The translations under genes and the position numbers were made by a program. A stretch of 64,000 nt of DNA from an uncultured Bacteroidales bacterium (lineage in GTDB: Bacteria > Bacteroidota > Bacteroidia > Bacteroidales > UBA932), in assembly GCA_900320185.1 (NCBI GenBank), contig ONRD01000018.1:17978-81977 (forward strand), written 5' to 3'. Below the pieces are notes generated by a model that was not told where the DNA came from, ran no database searches, and saw only the letters and a program-made list of their open reading frames with translations. How positions within the stretch are numbered: position 1 is the stretch's first letter; each line of letters starts with the position of its first letter. Of the stretch, positions 33,758-42,591 are shown in pieces.

Positions 33758-36607
33758 ATGGATCGTTTCCAGCTAAAGTTATTCTTCTTCCAGGCCCTGG
33801 CCATACTTTCCTGTGTCGCATCTTCGGCGCAGGCTCCATTACACGACGTGAGCAACCGCATATCCCTTAAGGAAAAGTTCATGGTGGGAGGTTTCAACGA
33901 TGCTTCCCTGGACGGTTTCACATCCGGGCCATCAGTCGAGATCGCCCTCAGCGATGTCTCTGAACTGTGGGGAAGCCCGCACGAGGGCAAGGGCGCGATG
34001 ATCGTCAAGCCTGCCTCCGGCCTTCCTGCCAGTGAGTGGAGGACTGTCTCCAAGACCTTCGACAAACCGCGCAACCTCTCGCGGTACACGGCCGTCGAGT
34101 TCGGCATATTGACCCAGGAAGGTCCCGCGGTGGACCAGTGGGTGAGGCTCCGCCTGCTTTCCGGGCGGAAGTCCTTCGACTGCATGGCGCAGATCATCCC
34201 TACCCTGTGGAGGACGGTGATATTCGATGTCTCCGGCTGCAAGTTCCTCGGCAAGGTCACCGGGATCGAAATCGGATTGATGAGCCCCACCGACTCCCCG
34301 TGGGAAGGCGGGCGTTATTTCATCCTGGACGGGCTGTGTTTCGGAAAGCCCTTGGACCTCAACTTCATGACCCCGGCTTCCGTGGATGGTTTCACTTGCA
34401 GGGGAGGGAAGGTTTCCTGGGACGACGATGCCCTGGTCTGCAAGTTCGCCCGTGGCTCCGTCCTCCGTTTCCCCGACCTTTCCGGCAGCCGCAACATGAT
34501 GTACAACCCGCCGCTCGGGAGCGACCTTGAGCAGAGGAACACCGTGTTCATGGTCCTTGAGAACAAGAGTGATGTCTCGAAGGTCCGCCTGTCATGGAAA
34601 ACGATCCAGGGCGGGGAGGGCTCCAAGGACTTCGACATCGAGCCTCATTCCGGCGCGAAGGCCTGTTATTTCAACATCTCGGACAGTCCGGAGTGCAAAG
34701 GCAACCTTGCCACCCTCTCGCTTGAGCCCCTGGACGGCAAGGGAGGGAAATGGATCATCGGCCAGGTCCGTTTCGAACTCGAGCACCGTATCTTCGAGCG
34801 TGCCGGGGAGATACTTTCATGCACCGCAGATGCAAGCCGCCTGAGGATACGCGGCACGATCGATCCGTCCTTCATCAAGGACTACCCGCTGCTCGCAGTC
34901 TATGAATATCCGTTCATGAAGGACGGGGCCCCGATCGGCAAGCTTAATCTGCTGTACGAGGCCCCGGCTACGGAAACATTCGACATCCAGGAGATAGCCA
35001 ATTCCCGCCTTGGAGGCAGGATGACTCATCTGAGCTCCCGTTTCCTGGCCGTAGTGAAGGATTCGGAAGGGAACTGCAAGTGGGTCGGGGACCCCTTCTT
35101 CATCGAGAACTGGCGCGATTTCACGGAGAACCCATATTCATTCACCCTTCCCGACAGGCAGTTCCCCGTCACCCGCTACGGCGCAAGGGGGGACGGCTTC
35201 ACCGATGACACCAAGGCCATACAGAAGGCGATAGACGCCTGCTCCCGCGCCGGAGGCGGCCAGGTGGTCTTCCCCGCCGACGGCTCCGAATACGGGACCC
35301 GCTACGTGGCTACCAACATCATCCTGCGCAGCAATGTGGACCTTCACATCGAGAAGGGCGCCGTCCTGTGGCAGTCCTACGACCTGCGCGACTACGGCTA
35401 CGTGCCTGCCTATGGCCATGATTTCGACATCCCTGGCTGCCCGTGGACCCACTGCCTGTTCATCAACTATCCGCTCATCCAGGGAAACGATGTCTCCCAT
35501 GTGAAGATCACAGGTCCGGGAAAGATCAGGATGGCGGATCCGTATTCATCCAATCCGGACTGGTCCCACTATGCGAAATACTGCTCTGACAGGATACACA
35601 TCTGCCCGGTGGGCATTTCCAACAGTTCATGGATCGAGTTCACCGACATCGACGAGGTGCGTTCCAACAACTACCACACCAACTTCCATGGCAACGAGTT
35701 CATGTTCATCGGCAACGTGAAACTCTACGACGTGCAGTGCGTCAGCGGCGATGGCTTCTCCTTCGGGCAGGGCTGCCGGCATGTCCGCGTCGAGAGGGTT
35801 TTCTTCGATTCGAACGACGACGGGATCGTTCTGAGCTCATCTTACAAGGATCCGCGCGGGAAGATCAGCCCATGGCGCCATGACGATGACGAGGCGGACC
35901 ATTCCGTCCGCGACATAAAAGTCGAGCACAGCTACATCAATTCCTCCAAGAAAGGAGCGGGGAAGGCGATCGCCCTCATTCCCTGGGGAAGTACCAACCC
36001 TGAGCAGTGGAAGCAGGAACTGGACAGCATCCAGGTCTACGACTGCGTCCTGGCAGGCGGGCATTCCGTCGGTACATGGTGCGACAATCCCTTCGACGGC
36101 AAGCCTTTCGACAACATGGAGGAGAACGATTATGCCCCCGTCAAGAACTTCCGGATCCTCGGGAACGAGTATCTGAGCAAGTGTGAGCTCCTGAGCGTAA
36201 AGCCGGCCACCTTCGTCACCGACTGCGGCCTCCACGGTACGGACGCTTTCCTCAACGAGAACTTCCTCCACCGTAGCGCCTACTGGACGATGGAAGGCAA
36301 TGCCGGGGCCGAAGTCGGGTTCGCCACTGCCGCCGCGGGCGGCTCGGTCTGGCAAGGCCTCTATCTCAAGAAGGGGACCTACGTCTTCTTCGCGGAGGTG
36401 TGCGGTGACGGCAGGCTGTTCGCCAGCGATATCCTGGAGGGCACGGACGTAGGTGGGAAGGAGTTCTCTGTAGGAGGGAACGACTGGGAGTCGGTCCTCC
36501 TTCAGGTCAGGGTCCCCGCCGACGGCGACTACGGCTTCGGCGTCAGAGCCGGAAAGGAGGTCAAGGTCCGCCGGTGCAAGCTGTTCCGGGAGGACGGGAA
36601 GAAATAG
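33758..36607 (+). CDS. GH28-like polygalacturonase-type exported protein with N-terminal sugar-binding-like region
   Basis: A 949-residue exported protein with signal peptide (LALAILSCVASSAQ-type, cut near residue 24). Residues about 40-400 form beta-sandwich-like domains. A right-handed beta helix starts near 470 with FPVTRYGARGDGFTDDTKAI, the pectate-lyase/GH28 entry motif. The helix holds VSGDGFSFGQGCRHV and FFDSNDDGIVLSS, where the Asp pair fits GH28 catalysis. A last domain from about 870 is beta-rich. The frame is open to 33719, but MDRFQLKLFF at 33758 starts the signal peptide. The enzyme probably cleaves a galacturonan or rhamnogalacturonan, which would supply rhamnose to the operon at the left end; this link is inference. 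Confidence 0.85.
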   Translation: MDRFQLKLFFFQALAILSCVASSAQAPLHDVSNRISLKEKFMVGGFNDASLDGFTSGPSVEIALSDVSELWGSPHEGKGAMIVKPASGLPASEWRTVSKTFDKPRNLSRYTAVEFGILTQEGPAVDQWVRLRLLSGRKSFDCMAQIIPTLWRTVIFDVSGCKFLGKVTGIEIGLMSPTDSPWEGGRYFILDGLCFGKPLDLNFMTPASVDGFTCRGGKVSWDDDALVCKFARGSVLRFPDLSGSRNMMYNPPLGSDLEQRNTVFMVLENKSDVSKVRLSWKTIQGGEGSKDFDIEPHSGAKACYFNISDSPECKGNLATLSLEPLDGKGGKWIIGQVRFELEHRIFERAGEILSCTADASRLRIRGTIDPSFIKDYPLLAVYEYPFMKDGAPIGKLNLLYEAPATETFDIQEIANSRLGGRMTHLSSRFLAVVKDSEGNCKWVGDPFFIENWRDFTENPYSFTLPDRQFPVTRYGARGDGFTDDTKAIQKAIDACSRAGGGQVVFPADGSEYGTRYVATNIILRSNVDLHIEKGAVLWQSYDLRDYGYVPAYGHDFDIPGCPWTHCLFINYPLIQGNDVSHVKITGPGKIRMADPYSSNPDWSHYAKYCSDRIHICPVGISNSSWIEFTDIDEVRSNNYHTNFHGNEFMFIGNVKLYDVQCVSGDGFSFGQGCRHVRVERVFFDSNDDGIVLSSSYKDPRGKISPWRHDDDEADHSVRDIKVEHSYINSSKKGAGKAIALIPWGSTNPEQWKQELDSIQVYDCVLAGGHSVGTWCDNPFDGKPFDNMEENDYAPVKNFRILGNEYLSKCELLSVKPATFVTDCGLHGTDAFLNENFLHRSAYWTMEGNAGAEVGFATAAAGGSVWQGLYLKKGTYVFFAEVCGDGRLFASDILEGTDVGGKEFSVGGNDWESVLLQVRVPADGDYGFGVRAGKEVKVRRCKLFREDGKK

Positions 36608-36734
36608 CGCTTCCGGGACGGCGGCAATAAGTCCCGGGGGGCTGCTCCATGGGAAATTTCCATGCCCGTCCTGACGGTCCGGAATGGGTTTTTTGCTCTT
36701 TTTTGAGATTTTTTTTTTATTTTTTTGCAAAAGT

Positions 36735-36912
36735 CTGAAAGTTTGGAACGGAAAATGCTATATAACGGGCAACAGAGTTAATTGGTTATATTAGGATTTT
36801 ATCGTTCTACCTGGAACGAAGACGGAAAAACTTTCAGAATCACACGTTTATTCATTATTAGGTTTGTATTAAGCAAAAGAGACCGGCGCTGCGAGAGTGT
36901 CGGTCTCTTTGC
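36735..36912 (+). ncRNA. Candidate structured RNA with terminator, unassigned
   Basis: The 551-bp gap 36608-37158 has no convincing ORF. CTGAAAGTTT (36735-36744) pairs perfectly with AAACTTTCAG (36828-36837), and inside it GGAACG (36745-36750) can pair with CGTTCT (36803-36808). A stem of 12 bp with one bulge follows (36873-36885 with 36901-36912). A T-run and TTTTG motifs precede it at about 36690-36726. Together this looks like an independent small RNA of about 180 bases on the plus strand, but it could also be the minus strand, since inverted repeats read both ways. I do not recognise the family. Confidence 0.45.
36873..36912 (+). terminator. Strong hairpin, probable terminator
   Basis: GCAAAAGAGACCG (36873-36885) pairs with CGGTCTCTTTGC (36901-36912) across a 15-base loop; one A is bulged. 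Only three T lie in the 3' arm and none follow, so it is not a textbook intrinsic terminator, yet the stem is by far the strongest in the gap. Confidence 0.5.
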
Positions 36913-37005
36913 ATCCGGGGCGGCCGGTTCCCCGGAGCGTGCGGCCTTCCGGGATGCGGCTGCAACTTCCGGGAATGATCCCTTCAGGGAAATGAGGGCC
37001 GGGGA

Positions 37006-37036
37006 TTTGATTTCGGCGCCTTATTTCTTATCTTTG
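37006..37036 (+). promoter_or_regulatory. Promoter of the TupA-like ATP-grasp gene
   Basis: TTTG at 37006-37009 and TATCTTTG at 37029-37036 are separated by 19 bases, an ideal match to the Bacteroidetes consensus. The leader to the ATG at 37159 would be about 115 bases and contains a GC-rich palindromic stretch. Confidence 0.65.
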
Positions 37037-37158
37037 TGACCCTGATGACATTTACGGTCATGCTGACCATCGCAACACTATAGCCAAACCAGGCCTTGGG
37101 GATGTCCTCGGCGTCCAGCCGGCACGGCCGTCTCCGGGCAGCTTTGAAACCATAAGAA

Positions 37159-38007
37159 ATGCATATCCTTGAAGAACTTAAAGTACGCCTCAGGTTCCGC
37201 CGCAAGATGGGAAAGTGGGGGAGGATCAGCCATCCCGAGCTGTTCTCGGAGAAACAGCAGTGGCTCAAGCTTCATTACAGGAACCCTCTCTACACGACCA
37301 TGGCGGACAAGTATGCCGTCAAGGAATATGTCGACTCCATCCTCGGGCCGGGCTACACGATTCCCACCATCGCCGTCTATGACAGGGCGGAGGATATCCG
37401 CTGGGAGACCCTCCCTGACCGTTTCGTCATAAAATGCACCCATGACAGCGGCGGGGTCAGGATCTGCAGGGACAAGTCCTCCTTCGACAAGGAGGAGGCC
37501 GCGCGCTTCCTTTCGAAGAGGCTGAGGCTGGATTATTCCCGGCACAAGTCCGAGTGGACCTACAAGGATGTACCGCACCGGATAATCGTGGAACAGTACC
37601 TGTCCGAAGGACCGGAAACGGACCTCCATGGGATCCCCGACTACAAGTTCATGTGTTTCGGCGGGAAGCCGCACAGCGTCATGGTCTGCGTTGACCGCGG
37701 GATAGGGGAGGTCAAGTACTATTTCTTCGACAGGCAGTGGAACCTTTTGCGTATCAATGAGTGGAGCGCCGCAGCCCCCGAAGGCTTCACCTTGCCGCGT
37801 CCCGCCAACCTGGACGAGATGTTCGACCTTGCCGCGCGCCTGTCTGCCGGGATCCCGTTCGTCCGGGTGGACCTTTACAGCGTCGCGGGCAGGATCTGGT
37901 TCGGGGAGTTCACCTTCTTCCCGAAGAGCGGCCTGGACATGGACCTGCTGCCCTCGACCGATGTGATGTACGGCAGGATGTTCGACCTTCCGGCGGCAAA
38001 CCGGTAG
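37159..38007 (+). CDS. TupA-like ATP-grasp protein, likely polysaccharide or cell-wall biosynthesis
   Basis: A 282-residue cytoplasmic protein. The sequence SHPELFSEKQQWLKLHYRNP, TMADKYAVKEYV, DRFVIKCTHDSGGVRICRDK, RIIVEQYLSE, PDYKFMCFGGKP and FVRVDLYSVAGRIWFGEFTF is the pattern of the TupA-like ATP-grasp family found in capsule and teichuronopeptide clusters. The family is thought to attach amino acids or similar groups to polymers. It stands alone between the candidate RNA and the mscS gene. Start at 37159 is the only in-frame ATG that keeps the full fold. Confidence 0.88.
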   Translation: MHILEELKVRLRFRRKMGKWGRISHPELFSEKQQWLKLHYRNPLYTTMADKYAVKEYVDSILGPGYTIPTIAVYDRAEDIRWETLPDRFVIKCTHDSGGVRICRDKSSFDKEEAARFLSKRLRLDYSRHKSEWTYKDVPHRIIVEQYLSEGPETDLHGIPDYKFMCFGGKPHSVMVCVDRGIGEVKYYFFDRQWNLLRINEWSAAAPEGFTLPRPANLDEMFDLAARLSAGIPFVRVDLYSVAGRIWFGEFTFFPKSGLDMDLLPSTDVMYGRMFDLPAANR

Positions 38008-38088
38008 GAAGCACCGGTATCCGGGCCTTCAGGCCACCTTCCGGCCCATTTCCATGACGGAGGTGGTGGAACGTAATCGTAAAAATCT

Positions 38089-38096
38089 TATCTTTG
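38089..38096 (+). promoter_or_regulatory. -7 box of the mscS-like gene
   Basis: TATCTTTG is an exact TAnnTTTG match 54 bases before the start codon at 38151. No clear -33 TTG is present. Confidence 0.5.
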
Positions 38097-38150
38097 TATC
38101 CCGAGGAGGGGGGATTGTGCCCCTTCCGTCATCATGTAATCCTATCGAAT

Positions 38151-39074
38151 ATGTTCCAGATCCTTCAGTCCGCCCCTTCCGCGGAATCCTTTTCGGCAGA
38201 CACCGTCGTCGCCAAGGGTGCACAACTGGTTGAAACAATCAAGACGACTCCTGCAAACGAGCTCCTCGAGGGCACGGCTTCCGCAGTTGTCAAGTTCGGT
38301 CTCAAGATCGTCCTTGCCATAGTAATCTATATAGTCGGGGCCTGGCTGATCCGGAAGACCAAGGGCATCATCACCAAAGCTTTCGAGAAGAAGGGTACCG
38401 ACTCGACCCTCTCTTCGTTCATCCTCAGTTTCGTGACCGCTCTGCTGTGGGTCGTCCTTATCCTCGCGATGGTCGGAACCCTCGGGATCAACACCACTTC
38501 GATCGCCGCCCTGCTGGCTGCTGGAGGTATGGCCATCGGCATGGCCATGAGCGGAACCGTCCAGAATTTCGCAGGCGGATTGATCATCCTGGCTTTCAAG
38601 CCTTTCAAGGTGGGGGACTACGTTGAGGCCCAGGGGTACTTCGGATGGATCTCGGAGATCAGCATAGTCCACACCAAGCTGGTCACTACAGACAACCGCG
38701 AGATCACGATTCCCAACGGCGCCCTGGCGAACGGCAACATCGACAACTACAGCAAACGCAACCCCTACAGGCTTTCGGTAAGGTTCAGCGTCGCCTATGG
38801 TTCGGACCTCGACCTTGTCCGCTCGCTCCTTCTGGACCTGGTGAAGCAGCAGCCTGCCATACTGGATGAGAAAACACCCGGGGCCGCGGAGCCCAGGGTG
38901 TATGTCAACTATCTTGGCGATAACGGGATACAGATAGAGATCCGGGTCTGGATCGATTCAGCCCACTACAAGTGGATGCAGACCTGGCTCAACGAGACCA
39001 TCTACAAGGAACTTCCCAGGCATGGCATCCAGTTCCCGTTCCCGCAGCTCGACGTCCATGTGAGGCAGGACTGA
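38151..39074 (+). CDS. Small-conductance mechanosensitive channel (MscS family)
   Basis: A 307-residue inner-membrane channel that opens on hypo-osmotic shock. Helices near residues 45-70 (FGLKIVLAIVIYIVGAWLI) and 90-115 lead to the pore helix with IAALLAAGGMAIGMAMSGT and the conserved VQNFAGGLIILAFKPFKVGDYVE. The beta domain holds TTDNREITIPNGALANGNI and the C-terminal vestibule follows. The frame is open to 38094 but the upstream text lies over the promoter; the ATG at 38151 is preferred. It stands as a single gene. Confidence 0.95.
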   Translation: MFQILQSAPSAESFSADTVVAKGAQLVETIKTTPANELLEGTASAVVKFGLKIVLAIVIYIVGAWLIRKTKGIITKAFEKKGTDSTLSSFILSFVTALLWVVLILAMVGTLGINTTSIAALLAAGGMAIGMAMSGTVQNFAGGLIILAFKPFKVGDYVEAQGYFGWISEISIVHTKLVTTDNREITIPNGALANGNIDNYSKRNPYRLSVRFSVAYGSDLDLVRSLLLDLVKQQPAILDEKTPGAAEPRVYVNYLGDNGIQIEIRVWIDSAHYKWMQTWLNETIYKELPRHGIQFPFPQLDVHVRQD

Positions 39075-39103
39075 CGCCGCAGGGCTGCCCGGTCTTAATG
39101 CCG

Positions 39104-39169
39104 CCCCGGTCCTTGCCTGTCGGCCCTGGTAACGGATGCCGACGAAGTCCCCGGTCCTTGCCTGCCGGC
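39104..39169 (+). repeat. Short direct repeat in the mscS-GDPD intergenic gap
   Basis: CCCCGGTCCTTGCCTG followed by T/C-CGGC occurs at 39104 and again at 39149, 45 bp apart. The gap 39075-39200 holds nothing else I recognise. Confidence 0.5.
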
Positions 39170-39200
39170 ACCGCGAGCGCTCCGAAGGACTCGGCCCCCG

Positions 39201-40700
39201 TCAGAACAGGAACTGGAGTTTCTCCCTGAGACGGGTGTAGTCGTCGATCCGGATGTAGTCCATGCCGCCCAGGCGGACCTGGCTGTCGTTGCCCCCGTCG
39301 GCGAAGTCGTCGCCGACGAAAAGGATCTGGTCCTTTGAATATCCCTTCTCGGCTGCGTAACGCATCACCGCGTCGTACTTGTTGTACTGTTTCGGGGTTA
39401 TGTCGAACGAAGTGGTACCTCCTATGAACACGGAGTAGTCCTTGAAGGTCTCCTTGACCTCCGGGTACATCTTGCGCCTTCTGGTCTTGTCCGGATCGAA
39501 TGCGAGTTTTTCTTCCGGATCAGCTTTCGTCCCGAGGAGGCCGAAGGTGACCATCCCGGAACCATGGTACTCGAGAGACTCGCCCTTGAAGGAAGTGTAG
39601 CCATATTCCTTCCTCAGCCGGGAGCATTCCTTCTCGAAGAACTTCCGGTCCGCGGGCGCCTTGTCTTCGCGCACGATGGTGAACTGCCCGTCCACCATGC
39701 GGCTCTCCTCCATCCCGTAGTTGCCGATGATTGTGATAGGGTAGCCGCCCATCTGGTTGAATATCCTCCTGCAGCCGCCTGCGCCTGCCATGATGATCTC
39801 GTAGCGGGCGGCCAGGGTGTCGAGCACGGCCCTGTTCTCCGCGCCCAGGGGCTGCTTGTGCTGGGTCAGCGTGCCGTCCAGGTCGAAGGCTATCAGTTTC
39901 TTGGTCTGCTTCCACTCGAGCTCCCTGACGGCGCTCATGAGGTTCTTCATGGCCTGGGGCTGGTCCGAACTGACGTAAGTGACATGATGCCTCATCGCGA
40001 AGTCGGCCAGGTCGTAGCTGTTGACCGGCCAGAGCACCGTCTGGAGTCCTGCCTCGTGGGCCTCGTCCAGCAGATGGGTCTTGTTCATCACGGCGGCCAT
40101 GTTGTAGGAGACTCCGGCGAAGCCCCTGTCCAGCAGTTCCTGGGTGGAGAACGTTTTGCTGCTGGAAATCGGCAGCACCGGGGAGCCTTTCCTCAGGCGT
40201 ACTATCTCGTCGCACAGGTGTTCGCTGAACGAGATGAAAGTCAGCTGGTCGTACATGTCCATCATGTCGCACAGCTCGATGACTTTCTCGGCAAGGAGGG
40301 TTTCCCGCTCCGGAGAAGGGTGTGCCTTGAGTTCCAGGAACAGCATCAGGCCGGGGGTCTTTTTCGCCTGGGCGAAGTACTCGCGCAGGGACGGGACACG
40401 GTCTCCGTTGGGCAGCACACACGACTTGACGGTCTTGTAGTCAAGTTCCTGGACATTTGGGTAGGTCGACCCGGCGATCCTGGGGCCGTGGAGGATGACG
40501 AGGGAGTCGTCGGTGGTCAGGTGCACGTCCAGTTCGACTCCTTCGACTCCGATTTCCTGCGCTCCCTTCAGGCTGGTCAGGGTGTTCTCGAACGATCCCG
40601 GGTGTGCGTAGTAGCCCCTGTGGGCCATCACCTTTGTCTGTGCCGGAAGCAAAGCGGCCGTCAGCAGGACGGCCGCAATGATGGTGGTAAGCCTCTTCAT
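39201..40700 (-). CDS. Exported fusion of glycerophosphodiester phosphodiesterase and phosphomannomutase-like HAD domain
   Basis: A 499-residue protein with signal peptide MKRLTTIIAAVLLTAALLPA. Residues 23-260 form a GDPD domain: MAHRGYYAHPGSFENTL (His27-Arg28), GVELDVHLTTDDSLVILHG and LMLFLELKAH. Residues about 265-499 form a HAD type-II domain with LIAFDLDGTLTQ (Asp273, Asp275), FIGGTTSFDITP and ILFVGDDFADGGNDSQV, a layout seen in eukaryote-type phosphomannomutases. GDPDs release glycerol 3-phosphate from deacylated phospholipids; the HAD half would be a phosphatase or mutase. Having both behind a signal peptide is unusual. The downstream lipoprotein gene is in the same direction but upstream of it by 31 bp. 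Confidence 0.9.
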   Translation of the reverse strand: MKRLTTIIAAVLLTAALLPAQTKVMAHRGYYAHPGSFENTLTSLKGAQEIGVEGVELDVHLTTDDSLVILHGPRIAGSTYPNVQELDYKTVKSCVLPNGDRVPSLREYFAQAKKTPGLMLFLELKAHPSPERETLLAEKVIELCDMMDMYDQLTFISFSEHLCDEIVRLRKGSPVLPISSSKTFSTQELLDRGFAGVSYNMAAVMNKTHLLDEAHEAGLQTVLWPVNSYDLADFAMRHHVTYVSSDQPQAMKNLMSAVRELEWKQTKKLIAFDLDGTLTQHKQPLGAENRAVLDTLAARYEIIMAGAGGCRRIFNQMGGYPITIIGNYGMEESRMVDGQFTIVREDKAPADRKFFEKECSRLRKEYGYTSFKGESLEYHGSGMVTFGLLGTKADPEEKLAFDPDKTRRRKMYPEVKETFKDYSVFIGGTTSFDITPKQYNKYDAVMRYAAEKGYSKDQILFVGDDFADGGNDSQVRLGGMDYIRIDDYTRLREKLQFLF

Positions 40701-40731
40701 TTTCGGAATGAGTAATGGATTCGGAAACGGG

Positions 40732-41217
40732 CTAATTCTGTTTCTTGTAGGAATATACCGTGGTGACGGTCCCGACCTTCTGGGTGAGGACCAGTTCGGT
40801 CTTGCCGAGCTTGGTCACGTCGAAGGTCCCGCCAAGGATCATGTTGCGGCTGAGCAGGTCGTCGGACAGCCACAGTGTCTTGCTGAAGGATATCTTCTTT
40901 TCCTGGGAGTTGTAAGTGAACCTGGTGGCATCGACATCGACGTCCTTGAGGTCGAGGTCCGTGAAACTCCCTTTCTTGACGAGTGCGTGGGGGAAGGGGA
41001 ATTCACCCAGTGCAAGGTAGAAGTGATTCTCGGTGTAGTCGGTCTCTTTCGTCGAGTTTGTCCCGTCGGAGGAGAGGGAAGTCACGGTCTTGGTGGTCAA
41101 CGCCCAGACCCCGTAAAGGTTGCCGGTGTCGTCCCCGGTGTGGGTCACGCCTTCTTTTTCACAGGATGCAAGCAGTGCCATGCAGGCGACTGCCGCCAGA
41201 TAAAACAACTTTTTCAT
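40732..41217 (-). CDS. Small lipoprotein, lipocalin-like, function unknown
   Basis: A 161-residue lipoprotein (MKKLFYLAAVACMALLASC then EKEG). The mature part is all beta with LYGVWALTTKTVTSL at its start and strands ending LVLTQKVGTVTTVYSYKKQ, as in many Bacteroidales lipocalin-like domains. The start at 41217 follows a -7 box by about 26 bases; the frame extends to 41256 but that part overlaps the box. It is 31 bp upstream of the GDPD-HAD gene and likely cotranscribed. Confidence 0.82.
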   Translation of the reverse strand: MKKLFYLAAVACMALLASCEKEGVTHTGDDTGNLYGVWALTTKTVTSLSSDGTNSTKETDYTENHFYLALGEFPFPHALVKKGSFTDLDLKDVDVDATRFTYNSQEKKISFSKTLWLSDDLLSRNMILGGTFDVTKLGKTELVLTQKVGTVTTVYSYKKQN

Positions 41218-41243
41218 AGCGATTCCAAATTGGTTGTCTTTTG

Positions 41244-41251
41244 CAAATGTA
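41244..41251 (-). promoter_or_regulatory. -7 box of the lipoprotein/GDPD operon
   Basis: The minus strand reads TACATTTG, an exact TAnnTTTG match, 26 bases before the start at 41217 and just after the AlkD-like stop codon. Confidence 0.5.
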
Positions 41252-41257
41252 GTCATT

Positions 41258-41962
41258 TTACGATTGCAAATAGCGTTCCCTTTCCGTTTTTGGGAATTTT
41301 TCGATGGCGTAGCGCAGCGTGGTCCGTGACATGGTGCGGATGTGCCCCTGCAGGAAAGCCTTCAGCCCTTCCGGGTCCCGCTTCCCGGCTTCCCTCAGAA
41401 GCCAGCCGGTGGCCTTATGGATCAGGTCGTGCGGATGGTCAAGGAGCAGGGAGGCTATTTCGAAGGTGTCCCGGCACTGCCCCTTGCGGACGAATGCCAT
41501 GGTGCTGACGATCCCGATGCGCTGTTCCCACATTGTCTTGCCGTTCCTTGCCAGGTCGTACAGCACGGTCCTGTCCTTGTCCAGCAGCCAGTCGCCGAGC
41601 AGCTGGTAGCAGGACAGGTCCACCAGGTCCCAGTTGTTGATGCCCCCGGTGTGCGAGAGGTAGAAGCTGATGCAGCGCTCCCTGGCCTGGGGAGACTTGC
41701 CACTGTGTGAATATACCTGGACCAGGGACAGAAGCGCGGCGAGCCGGATTTCGTGATATTCATTCTCAAGGCACTCTTCCAGCATCCGGAAGTCCGTCAG
41801 GCGCCAGGTCTCCCTGACGACGCTCCTTGTGACGGGAACCTTAATGCCGAGGAACCGGTCTCCTTCTCCGTACTGCCCAGGACCCGTCTTGAAGAAGCGG
41901 GCCAATCCTTCGACCTGGGAAGGGTCCGCCTTTTCAACCATTCGTCCTGCAAGAATGTTCAT
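41258..41962 (-). CDS. DNA alkylation repair protein (AlkD-like)
   Basis: A 234-residue HEAT-like-repeat DNA glycosylase. The N-terminal motif GEGDRFLGIKVPVTRSVVRE is diagnostic of the AlkD family, followed by repeats EYHEIRLAALLSLVQVY, NNWDLVDLSCYQLLGDWL, MWEQRIGIVSTMAFVRKGQ and LIHKATGWLLREAGKRDPEGL. The Trp and Asp in NNWDLVD are the base-contact residues in AlkD enzymes. It removes bulky or cationic alkylated bases. The start at 41962 is the first in-frame ATG giving a full first helix; an ATG seven codons on is possible. Confidence 0.93.
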   Translation of the reverse strand: MNILAGRMVEKADPSQVEGLARFFKTGPGQYGEGDRFLGIKVPVTRSVVRETWRLTDFRMLEECLENEYHEIRLAALLSLVQVYSHSGKSPQARERCISFYLSHTGGINNWDLVDLSCYQLLGDWLLDKDRTVLYDLARNGKTMWEQRIGIVSTMAFVRKGQCRDTFEIASLLLDHPHDLIHKATGWLLREAGKRDPEGLKAFLQGHIRTMSRTTLRYAIEKFPKTERERYLQS

Positions 41963-42053
41963 GGCTCCAAGTTACTGCTTTTTTCCGAAAGGCGCAACCG
42001 GACCGGTGCCCGGCCATGCCGCGGAACTATTCAGGGGGATTATCGATGAACCT

Positions 42054-42224
42054 CTATGCTAGTTTCTTCGCTACCTCCATCAGAATGGCTGAGACAATCG
42101 AAACAGCCAGGGCGATGTACTTCCTCTTTTTGCTTTTCGCCTCATCGCTTCCGCCTTCGGTCAAAGCAAATATAAAGAAAATGAAAGCTACTGCCTGAGC
42201 AATAAGCGGGATGGATAATACCAT
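42054..42224 (-). CDS. Small membrane protein, unknown
   Basis: A 56-residue ORF below usual size cut-offs. It reads MVLSIPLIAQAVAFIFFIFA, then a charged loop EGGSDEAKSKKRKY, then a second helix IALAVSIVSAILMEVA and KKLA. Two membrane segments with a Lys-rich loop look real. Reading upstream in the same frame continues open over the stop of the BRO-like fragment (KIPTLEEIHNANASAAEDLSG), so it could also be the tail of a longer disrupted gene. A weak GAGG lies 11 bases before the ATG. Function unknown. Confidence 0.5.
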   Translation of the reverse strand: MVLSIPLIAQAVAFIFFIFALTEGGSDEAKSKKRKYIALAVSIVSAILMEVAKKLA

Positions 42225-42258
42225 CCCTGACAGATCCTCGGCAGCTGAGGCGTTAGCG

Positions 42259-42453
42259 TTATGGATTTCTTCGAGAGTCGGAATCTTTCTTCAAACGTTC
42301 TTTTAACTTACGCCAGTATGCTCCAGGATCCAGGCTTTCAGTGAGGACAGCAACGACATCGACAATGGAGCAATACCACTTCTCACTAATATCATCCCAG
42401 ACTGTTCTGACTTTCTTCTCTTCGAAGAGTTGTATCGCTTGTTTCTTTGTCAT
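42259..42453 (-). pseudogene. BRO-N / antirepressor-type protein, N-terminal fragment
   Basis: A 64-residue ORF starting MTKKQAIQLFEEKKVRTVWD and continuing EKWYCSIVDVVAVLTES and AYWRKLKERLKK. This is the N terminus of the BRO-N domain family (prophage antirepressor or damage-inducible-like proteins), which are normally about 200-300 residues. It stops at RRNP, so only the first quarter is present. The preceding open frame includes MLL at 42462. I read it as a remnant of a mobile element gene. Confidence 0.7.
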
Positions 42454-42591
42454 AAGTAACATCCATTTCCATCACGTTCAAATGTATACATTTGAACGTT
42501 CTTTAAATTGCAGACCCTACTCCAGACACACTGGATGGAACGCTACCTCGGATTGAGCATAAAAACGCATTACTGAAACACCACCAGTACA

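Noticed and set aside
36608-37158. tRNA or riboswitch in the gap before the TupA-like gene
   Set aside because: No cloverleaf or CCA-ending acceptor stem is visible, and the hairpins do not match a riboswitch class I know. I found no tRNA or rRNA gene in the window.
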